The position numbers and the translations under genes are program-made. From contig CM049313.1 in the NCBI GenBank assembly GCA_026874595.1, positions 26,840,008 through 26,904,007 of the forward strand: a stretch of 64,000 bases of DNA, written 5' to 3'. Under the pieces are notes generated by a model. The model made no database searches. It saw only the letters and a list, made by a program, of their open reading frames with translations, and had not been told where the DNA came from. Position 1 is the first letter of the stretch, and each line of letters starts with the position of its first letter. Shown here piece after piece: positions 47,519-57,899 of the stretch. This stretch comes from Sipunculus nudus. Taxonomy: Eukaryota; Annelida; Sipuncula; Golfingiida; Sipunculidae.

Positions 47519-50500
47519 AGCTCAGCTGACTGAAAGTCATCTGAGCTATAGCGATCACTCTTTGTCCGTCGTCCGTCTGTCCGTCTGTCTGTCTGTCCGT
47601 CTGTCCGTCCGTTAACCAGGCACAAATCGTAACCGCTGGACCTAGAACCTTGTAACTTGGGATTCTGAGAGGTCCATAAAAAATCTCCTTGGAAACCAGA
47701 AATTAGGTCTCTGTTACCCATATCCTTCGAGCTATGTGGCCCCAAAGTACCCCCCAGAAAAGTCAAAAATTTCATACAAAAACTTCAATATCTCATTAAC
47801 TACTTGACTGATGGTCATGATTTTTGGCATACATATTGATCATGAGATGTTACATCACTTCCTGCAGACTGGTGGCGCCACCTGTATTTTTCGATTTTTT
47901 ACGAATTTTTTTCTCTATTTTTGAGACCTTTAAAAATGTGAACATCTGTTAACAAGGCACAAATCATAAAGACTGGACTTAGAATCTTAATTCTTGACAC
48001 ACTGAGAGGTCCATGAAAAATCTCCTTGGAAACCAGAAATCAGGTCTCTGTTACCCATATCCTTTGAGCTATGGGGCCCCAAAGTACCCCCCAGAATAGT
48101 AAAATGTTTCATACAAAAACTTAAATATCTCAATAACTACATCACTGATGGTCTTCATTTTTGGCATATATATTGATCATGAGATGTTCGATCAGTTCCT
48201 GAAGACTGGTGGCGCCACCTGTACTGTTTGATTTTTTACGATTTTTTCCTCTATTTTTGAGACCTTTGAGGATGCTGTCATCTGTTAGCGTGGCAAAAAT
48301 CGTAACGACTGGACCTAGAATCTTCATTTTCGACACACTGAGAGACCTATGAAAAGTCTCCATGGAAACCAGAAATTAGGTCTCTGTTACCCATATCCTT
48401 CGAGCTATTGGGCCCAAAATTACCCCCCAGAATAGTCAAAAATTTCATACAAAAACTTCAATATCTCATTAACTACATCACTGATGGTCATGATTTTCGA
48501 CATACATATTGATCATGAGATGTTTCATCAGTTTGTGCAGACTGGTGGCGCCACCTGTATTTTTCAATGTTCACGAATTGTTTTCTCCATTTTTGAGACC
48601 TTTAAGGATGTAGTTATCTGTCAACAGGGTACAAATCGTAAAGACTGGACCTAGAATCTTCTTTCTTGACACACAGGGAGACCCATGATAAGTCTCCATG
48701 GAAACCTGAAATTTGGTCTCTGTTACCCATATCCTTTGAGCTATGGCACTCCAAAGTACAGATCAGAATAATGGAAAATTTGATACAAAAGCTAAAGTAT
48801 CTGAACAACTAATGCAGAGATAACCATAATTGTTTGCATGGATATTGATCATGGAGTGTTTCATAAGTTTGTGCAGACTGGTGGCACCACCTGTATTTGT
48901 TCGGTTTTTTTTACGAAATTTTTCTGTATTTTTGAGACCTTTAAAGATATGAACATCTGTTAACAGGGCACAAATCATAAAAACTGGACCAAGAATCTTT
49001 ATTCTTGACACACAGGGAGACCCATGAAAAGTCTCCATGGAAACTTGAAATTAGGTCTCTGTTACCCATATTCTTTAAGCTGTATGGGTCCAAAATACCC
49101 CCCCCCCCCCCAGAATAATGGAAAATTTGATACAAAAACTGCAGTATTTCAATAACTACAACACTGATGGTCATGATTTTCGGCATACATATTGATCATG
49201 AGCTGTTCCATCAGTTTCTGCAGACTGGGTGTGCCACCTCTATTTTTTTTTCAAATTTTACGAATTTTTTTCTTTTTTTTGAGACCTTTAAAGATGTGGT
49301 TATCTGTCAACAGGGTACAAATCGCAACAACTGGACCTAGAATCTTCATTATTGTCATGCAAGGAGGCCCATGAAAGGTGCCTGTGGAAACTTGAAATTA
49401 GGTATCTGTTACCCATATCCTTCAAGCTATAGGACTCTGAAGTATCCCTCAGAATTATGGACAATTTGATACAAAAACTGAAGTATCTGAACAACTAATG
49501 CAGAGATCACCATGATTTTTTGCATGGATATTGACCATTAAGTGTTTTTATTAGTTTCTGCAGACTGGTGGAGCCACCTGTATTTTTGTATCCGCCAAAA
49601 CGAAGTTTTGCGGATACTATGTTTTTGACCGAGTTCCTCCGCCGCGGCGGCGTTCGTTTCCAGAGAGCTCCTCGGAGACTAATGGACCGATTTTTCCCAA
49701 ACTTACACCTATTATCGGGCCACATGTGAATTGGTGCCTAACCAATTTGCATTGACCTCTGACCTTTCCTCTCTATCCAGTGTCCATTTGTGGGTCTGTT
49801 TCCACTCATAAACCCTCATATCTCGGGAACCGTTTGACCGATCAGGAAATAAAATTGATACAAATGTAGCCCTTGGATTGCTTTATAACATACACAAAAA
49901 ATGGTGGCGCCACCTGTAACCATGTTTGCACAGTGTCCATCTGTTCATCTGCCTTGGGTTAAAATCACTCATATCTCTGCAGTGAATTGACTAATTCACC
50001 TGAAATTCGTCATGTATATACATCCAGGATAGCTTTCTTGATTTTATGACAGGTGGCGCCACCTACGTTCACGTTCACGCTGATGACATCCAAGCTTATA
50101 TCTCGGGAACCGTTTGACCGATCAGGAAATAAAATTTATACAAATGTAGCCCTTTGATAGCTCTGTAACATACACAAAAAATGGTGGCGCCACCTGTAAC
50201 AATGTTTGCACAGCGTCTGTCTGTTAGTCTGCCGTGGCCTAAAATTACTCATTTCTCTGTAGTGGTTCGACATAATTGCCTAAAATTTTGCAGGTTTATA
50301 CATCATGGACAGCTTTCTTGATTTTATGACAGGTGGCGCCACCTACATTCTAGTAAACGCTGGACACATCCAAGCTCATATCTCAGGAACCATTTGACCG
50401 ATTTGGCCAAAATTGTGCATGTGTTTAGATCTCACATAGGTCTTTATCATACACAAAACTGGAGGGGTTACCTGCAAAGATTTTTGCACAGTGTTTGTCT

Positions 50501-50942
50501 GTTTGTCTGCCATGGGCAAAAATCGCTCATATACATGTAGTAGTTTGACTTTTCTGCCTAAAATTTTGCAGGTGTATACAACTTGGACAGCTTTCTGGAT
50601 TTGTGGTTGGTGGCACAACCTACATACACATTTAGGCTGCAGACATCCATGCTAATATACAACATACCTCACTCTATATCCCCTTGCCACTCAATCCATG
50701 CCTCACTATCCGATTTTGGCAGATACATGTAGTCACTTGTCGGTTACCCGTATTCTAGTTTTAAAAGTTTACACATTTTTCTCTATTTTTGAGATATATA
50801 AATACAGACTAAATCTTGGCCTGTTGGTTAATCTGTTTGATGCTTCAGTTGAATGGGTATATACTACCATTCTGGTGATAAAATTTCCTTTTGTGAATCT
50901 CTTCCCAGTGAGCTGAGCGTCATAACCCATGGGTCACTTGTT
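47519..50942 (+). mobile_element. Family A (Helentron-like) element, subfamily 2, with nested family C
   Basis: 5' hairpin AGCTCAGCTGACTGAAAG, then TCATCTGAGCT, after T8; GTCC/GTCT tract at about 47564-47611. At least six internal units of about 335 bp follow (landmark GAGACCTTTAA/GA- at 47925, 48258, 48595, 48929 and 49280) with the palindrome GGTGGCGCCACC in three of them. The nested family C copy is at 49588-50760. After it the element resumes and ends CAGTGAGCTGAGCGTC, then ATAACCCATGGGTCACTTGTT at 50942. C-homopolymers (up to 14) occur before CAGAATAAT. Confidence 0.9.
49588..50760 (+). mobile_element. Family C (Helentron-like) element, nested in family A
   Basis: Perfect 5' hairpin (GTATCCGCCAAAAC with GTTTTGCGGATAC); GC-rich CCTCCGCCGCGGCGGCG; units of about 285 bp with GGTGGCGCCACC at 49903, 50052, 50185 and 50331; 3' end TTTTGGCAGATAC, a worn hairpin GTAGTCACTTGTCGGTTAC, then CCGTATTCTAGTT. 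The flanks TGTATTTTT and TTAAAAGTTTACAC join to give the uninterrupted family A sequence found at 21200 and 57683. Confidence 0.93.
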
Positions 50943-51047
50943 ATATTATACCTGTATATATTTTTTATAGTGTCATGTTCTTTATAAATATATTCAACGG
51001 TTGTTACTTTACTGGGCCTTAGATCCAATATATATATATATATATAT

Positions 51048-51139
<92 letters not shown>

Positions 51140-53857
51140 GCATGTATGTATGTATCCCAGTATATATTCTGTTGGTTAAAAAGTATCATGCTGCAACAGG
51201 ATGAATGTATAATTTCATTATATGACCTGGTGCACATTCAGCACAAAGATTCATATATTTTAACTAATATGTCATACATTGTGTAATATACATTCCAAGT
51301 ATCATGCCATAACCTTATAACAAATTATTCAAAATTAAAATATATATTTGTCATATAAATATGTGCAGTACTTCTGATTTATCAATGAAAAGAGGGCGTT
51401 TGATAGATAAATATACTTGAATAAAAATGAAGACATGTTACTTTAAAAGACAAATGATGGAACTTGTTTGCAGCAAATAAAATTAATTGACAAAGTTTGA
51501 GTTTGCCCAACTGTGTTTTATGAAGGGGGAGACCTTTGTTTAAGGTTAAATTGGATTTTCAGTGGTTAAAAAAAGTCAAACAGATGTCAGTTGTGACTGG
51601 TCCACTATGAATAACATTTTAACTCAGGGACAAGTCTGAGGACCAAAAGTATGAGTCATAGATATCTTAAAAGGATAATCTGTCTTAAATTTTAATGTGA
51701 AAAGATATGGCATGAATGCTCGCAGTTCAGTTACATCTTTGTAAAAAATACCAGCTACCCTGTGTATTACTAGCTTGTGTGTATTTGATCATCTCCAGTT
51801 GGATATAGAGGTGTGCTCAGATATGGAATGTTGCACTGCAGTTTAACATGTATAGGCATAATGTCATTGATTAAGGGCTATAATGCTAAAGATTTATTAG
51901 CATGTGCTTGATAAAATTGCATTCACTGTTGCATCATTTCTGTTTATTATTTTTGGTCAGATATGTTTCTTGATGGGAAATGCAATATATTAGCAATGTT
52001 TATGATATATGTTCAGTATTAAAGATCAGTTGAGGTTCAACCTAGTGTCAGTACCTTTCATTGCTTCCATTAACATTTGTCCACATGTTCTCTCTCACAT
52101 TTGACTATCAGTATATATAAGGGCTGCATGTAACAATGCATCAAATAATTCACTGAATCAAAGCCAGTCAACCAGCATTGAAAGGCTCACTTAATTTAAT
52201 TTATTGCATTCACAGTAATATCCATGTCTTTTTGATAGTTTTGATCTCTAAGTGAAACCTAAGGATATAAAATATACATATAAATGGTGTAGTGGGGATT
52301 ATTGTTTGAAAAGGAAAGTCACCTGACACTCCATATTTGATTTATGGACAATAAGCAGTAGTACATTCAGGGTTGCTATTTGACCAAGGTAAATCCTATT
52401 TTACCCAATCCAGTGGGTAAAACCTGGGTTAAAAGTATTTTATCCAGGATTAACCATTATGTACTCCAGAGTTTTGCCCAGCATATTAAAATATTTTTTT
52501 AAAGATTAGCTTCTTTTGAATTGGTCAAAAGAAATTAAGCACACATTTTGTGAACATAGGTAGCTAAGCCAAGTGGCTCTGACCACATCATCCCTATCTA
52601 AAGGAAGCTATTTACACCCATTTGCAACTTGCACTTTAACTAATGTTGGGTTGCATGTACAAAGCACATCACTCTGAATAATAGAAATTAGTGGTAAAAC
52701 CAATTCTGAGGAATACCTTGTTAAAACTGTTTAACTCAAACTGGGTTTTATTTTGCAACTGACATGCTCCCATATATAGCAGGGTACATCTCAACAGCTG
52801 ATCACTATATTATGTTCAGCTTTAAATAAAGAACATGCTGTTGTACTACTAGTAATTCTGGGACTGGTGCAGTTCTAAAATTTAAAGTTTTAGATCCAGT
52901 AAGATACTGAAGAAGCACCCTTATGTCCATGACAAAATAAAGCCCACGGTCTCTATAGGGGTGTATGCTTAGGGGTAGATTGGATGAAAAATAGGTGAAT
53001 ACATGCTCCGTGTTGGTCTATGTGATTCATATATTAAGGTATAGGTCTGCTGCATTAATAAATTACTTGCATTTTTGGAGGTGAAAGTTAAAGCAGAAAC
53101 CTATAAACCTTGATTTGCACACTAATAAATTTTCAATGTGGATTTCATGTGAAAAAAATCAAATTCCTACTTCACCCACAATATGTGGAAATAAAAAGTC
53201 CTGTATTTTTGTAGGAAAAAGCAATTAAGATCACTTTACATAAAGGAGAAAATTGTTTAAGGACAGCATTTACATGGTGCCAATTACGTGTATATGACTG
53301 TAAATTTGAACGAGACCATAGTCAAATACTATGCATGCAGACACATAGACATATGATCATTCTATTCATGTCATGTGAATAACTACATTGTATTTAGATA
53401 TCTATATAAGGTTAATACATATAACAAATCCTTAATAAAACATGGATACAAGCACAGATCTTCTTCTATGGTAAAATATATACTTATGAAAGTCCAAAAG
53501 GTCCAACAAAAATACTAATTCAAATATAGGAAATCAAAGTAAAGGAGATACCAATAATAAAGACCAGACTTGCTTAAAAACAAAGAGTCCATACCAGGTC
53601 TATGTAACTTTACATTATATTTCAAACAAGTTTGTGCTTTAACCATAAAAACATAAGTTTTTTTTTCTCAAATCAAGCACCTGATATAAAGTAATAAGTA
53701 GATAAGCTGACACATGCCAGGCTGTTGCCTTAGATCTGACTGCTTCAGTCTTGTGTAATTCTGTATTCTTTTGATATATACTGAAAAGTTGATCTTAAAG
53801 GAAAGATGATTTGCATTTCCTACCATGAAGGTTCATGGTCCAGTGATGTAGTTGAGT
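50943..53857. other. AT-rich unique sequence, no gene recognised
   Basis: About 2.9 kb without recognised coding or transposon structure apart from the (TA)n tract at 51028-51136. Short inverted motifs near 52400-52450 (TTTTACCC and GGGTAAAACC) hint at an old repeat. It may be intron of MSH3 or intergenic; neither is shown. Confidence 0.4.
51028..51136. repeat. (TA)n microsatellite
   Basis: About 109 bp of nearly pure TA with one CATACATA interruption. Tyr-Ile repeat frames on either strand are artefacts. Similar shorter tracts lie at 40390-40416 and 63006-63050. Confidence 0.97.
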
Positions 53858-54480
53858 CCACCCCATCCAAGTCCAAGTGCAAGTCAGAGTCCAGGTCACT
53901 CGAGTCCAATTCCAAATCTGAGTCCTTAAGGTTTACGTCCAAGTCCACCTTCTCCAAGTCTGAGTCATTTGGTACATGCAGAGTCCAAGTTTGTCACAAA
54001 TTTTCTTATTAAAAGAACTTGGAAAAGGATATTTGAGATAATCATGCATATTTATTAATTTTCAAGTGTGCTTTATTTAAATGTTTAATTAGATTTAACT
54101 CCTGATACAGAGCTAAATATTGGTATGTTTTGTCTTATTTTTTATAATATTCAATCAGTAGGTAACCCATGTGCACAATCTGAACATAATATGTGAGTTT
54201 TCTTTTTTATTGGACTCAACAGTCAAAATAAGGTCCCAAGGCCTGATAAAAGGGGGATCCAGGCCACAAAATGATGTCTGAAACCCTGAAAAAAGGTTGC
54301 AGCATATGACCTCAGGACCCCCCTCAATCCGCTTCTGCTTGAGATGGACTCTGGCTGATTTCTTGAGTCCTTATACCTGCGAGTCTAAATAGATGTCCAA
54401 GTTCAGGACCCTCGCGTCCAAGTCAGAGTCCTTAAAAAGTGAACTTGAGTCTGAACTAGAGTCCAAGTCCAGACTGGAAT
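53858..54480. repeat. Degenerate hexanucleotide (AAGTCC/GAGTCC) repeat, two blocks
   Basis: Imperfect repeats of CCAAGTCC and CAGAGTCC at 53858-53990 and again at 54360-54480, separated by non-repetitive DNA containing a polyadenylation-like AT-rich stretch. The Ser/Lys/Glu-rich frame at 53806-54012 is a translation of this repeat, not a gene. Confidence 0.8.
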
Positions 54481-55759
54481 TCTACAACACTGCCATGTTC
54501 TGCCAGCAGATTTATTAAAACTCATTCAGAGTTTAAGACCTTTCATTTTGTAAGAGATGATATTAAAGTTCAAATGCATTACAGAACATAAATAGGATAT
54601 GGTTATATTGTATGATTATCAAGTTTTGTTAAAAATAGGGATATCAATAGAATGTATTCATGAAATGCTTACAATGATAAAACAATGAAATAAATCTGGG
54701 AAAGTTTATTTATGAACACAGCATGACTATAACATAACAGGGTTTTCTCTGATTTAATGGGTTTTTTTAATAAACACATGCTATTTGTTGAACACAATGC
54801 TTATATATTGGGTCATACTGATTATTGCTGATTGCATGTATCTTTATATCAGAAGGTGGAAAAGCATATATACTATCCATGATTGAACTGCATTATTTTT
54901 ATATTTTCAGTTAATGTATTGTTTTATTGAATTTGTCTTTAAACATTTAAGGTAATCAGGATGTTACACATGTCACATTTAGCAGTAAAGGAACCACATT
55001 CGAATAATAATTTGTTGTTAAAATACATAAAAATTTAATCCAGTGCAAAAATAAAAACAAAATGAAAATCATAATTAATATTTTGTTGTATCTAAATATC
55101 ACATTATAATATATGTTCATTCGGCTCAAAACTTTGGCATTTTCTCACATGCCTACATTTGTGTCAAAACTCCCCCCCCCCCCCCCCACACACACACGCG
55201 CACACACCAACCAAAGAAAAGGGGGCGTGGCACTAAGAAAACTTTCTTGAAAGAAAAACTTTGGCAGTACAGGTTTAATGCTAGCCCACTGATTATATGG
55301 TACTATTTAAACAGTTTTATTTATAAAAAAGCAAATTATGGTCGTACTTTGATATTTTATTTATTAATTGATAACAGTCTGGCACACGAAGCATGCAGGC
55401 AAAACGTACACACATGGACTTGAGCATTATCAGGAAGTGCAACGTTTAATACAGTATGTCATCATGAATGCAAATGTGGTACCCTTATGAGTGATACTTA
55501 GAAGCTGCAATAACCTGAGTATATGCCGTACGTCAATGACACACCGTCAGTTATCCTAATTTGAGTGACTTTTGATAGCGAAAATGTGTTTCCTGCCCAT
55601 GACTCGCTTGCAGCTGTACCTGAACGGAATCGCGTACCACGCATGTGCAGCTTGAACTCATCTGAATAGATTCGGGCGGAATCCCAGGCCCAAAATGGTC
55701 TCCGTTTACAGACCCACTGGGGGCTTGCGGAGCGCCACCGTGTGTCTGTGTAAGAGACT
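54481..55759. other. AT-rich unique sequence with a C/CA tract
   Basis: No coding region recognised. A C16 run followed by (CA)n lies at 55172-55207. The last 200 bp (55560-55755) are more GC-rich and carry no identifiable feature before an abrupt switch to family A units. Confidence 0.4.
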
Positions 55760-57870
55760 AATATCCTTTGAGCTATGGGGCCCCAAAGTACCCCCCAGAA
55801 TAGTCAAAAATTTCATACAAAAACTTCAATATCTCATTAACTACATCACTGATGGTCATGATATTTGGCATACATATTGATCATGAGATGTTCCATCAGT
55901 TCCTGCAAACTGGTGGCGCCACCTGTATTTTTCGATTTTTTATGAATTTTTTTCTCTATTTATGAGACCTTTAAAAATGTGAACATCTGTTAACAGGGCA
56001 CAAATCGTTAAGACTGGACCTAGAATCGTCATTCTTGACACACTGAGAGACCTATGAAAGTCTCCATGGAAACCAGAAATTAGGTCTCTGTTACCCATAT
56101 CCTTCAAGTTATGGGGCCCCAAAGTACCCCCTCATAATAGTAAAAAATTTCATACAAAAACTTCAATATCTCATTAACTACATCACTGATGGTCATGATT
56201 TTTGGCATACATATTGATCATGAGATGCTTCATCAGTTTCTGCAGACTGGTGGCGCCACCTGTATTTTTCAATTTTTTTACGAATTATTTTCTCTATTTT
56301 TGAGACCTTTAAAAATATGAACATCTGTTAACAGGGCACAAATCGTAAAGACTGGACCAAGAATCTTCATTCTTGACACACTGAGAGTCCTATGAAAAGT
56401 CTCCATGGAAACCAGAAATAAGGTCTCTGTTACCCATATCCTTTGAGCTGTGGGGTTCCCAATTACCCCCCCCCCAGAATAATGGTAAATTTTATAAAAA
56501 AAAAACTGCAACAACTCAATGACTACAACACTGATGGTCATGATTTTTGGCATACATAATGATGAAGAGGTGTTCCATCAGTTCCTGCAGACTGGTGGCA
56601 CCACCTTTTTTTTTTCATATTTTTACGAATTTTTTTCTCTATTTTTCGAGACCTTTAAGGATGTAGATATCTGTCAACAGGGTACAAACCTAGAATCTTT
56701 ATTCTCGACACACAGGGAGACCCATGAAAAGTCTCCATAGAAACCTGAAATTAGGTCTCTGTTACCCATATCCTTTAAGCTATGGCACTCCAAAGTACAG
56801 CTCAGAATAATGGAAAATTGGATACAAAAGCTGAAGCTCTGTTACCCATATCCTTCAAGTTATGGGGCCCCAAAGTACCCCCTCATAATAGTAAAAAATT
56901 TCATACAAAAACTTCAATATCTCATTAACTACATCACTGATGGTCATGATTTTTGGCATACATATTGATCATGAGATGCTTCATCAGTTTCTGCAGACTG
57001 GTGGCGCCACCTGTATTTTTCAATTTTTTTACGAATTATTTTCTCTATTTTTGAGTCCTTTAAAGATATGAACATCTGTTAACAGGGTACAAATCATAAC
57101 TACTGGACCAAGAATCTTCATTCTTGACACACAGGGAGACCCATGAAAAGTCTCCATGGAAACCTGAAATAAGGTCTCTGTTACCCATATCCTTCAAGCT
57201 GTATGGCTCCAAAATACCCCCCAGAATAATGAAAAATTTGATACAAAAACTGTCGTATCTTGATAATGACAACACTGATGTTCATTAATTTTGCCATACA
57301 TATTGATCATGAGGTGTTACATCAGTTTCTGCAGACTGGGTGTGCCACCACTATTTTTTTTTCAAATTTTTTTCTCTATTTTTTGAGACCTTTAAAGATC
57401 TTGTTATCTGTCAACAGGGTACAAATCCTATCAACTGGACCTAGATTCTTCATTCTCATAATACAAGGAGGCCCATGAAAAGTGTCTGTGGAAACCTGAA
57501 ATTAGGTCTCTGTTACCTGTATCCTCCAAGATATAGGACTCAGAAGTACCCCCCAGAATAATGGAAAATTTGATACAAAAGCTGAAGTATCAAAACAACT
57601 AATGCAGAGATCACCATGATTCTTTGCATGGATATTGACCATGTGTTTTTATTAGTTTCTGCAGACTGGTGGAGCCACCTGTATTTTTTTAAAGTTTACG
57701 CATTTTTTCTCTATTTTTGAGATATATAAATACAGACACAATCTAGGCCTGTTGGTTAATCTGTTTGATGCTTCAGTTGAATGGGTATATACTACCATTC
57801 AGAGGATAACATTTCCTTTTACGAATCTCTTCCCAGTGAGCTGAGCATCATGACCCATGGGTCACTTGTT
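55760..57870 (+). mobile_element. Family A element, 5'-truncated, complete 3' end
   Basis: Enters within a tandem unit (ATATCCTTTGAGCTATGGGG). It has five to six units of about 335-340 bp (landmarks at about 55966, 56302, 56650, 57050 and 57385), including a recent duplication: 56840-57040 nearly repeats 56095-56290. Palindromes GGTGGCGCCACC occur at about 55912, 56249 and 57000. The end is CAGTGAGCTGAGCATC, then ATGACCCATGGGTCACTTGTT. No 5' hairpin or GTCC head is present. Confidence 0.88.
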
Positions 57871-57899
57871 AACAATTTCAAATTTCAACACAAGGAATT

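Noticed and set aside
51001-51237. Tyr-Ile repeat proteins on both strands
   Set aside because: Pure (TA)n microsatellite.
53806-54012. Ser/Lys/Glu-rich 68-codon frame
   Set aside because: It is a translation of the degenerate AAGTCC/GAGTCC repeat.
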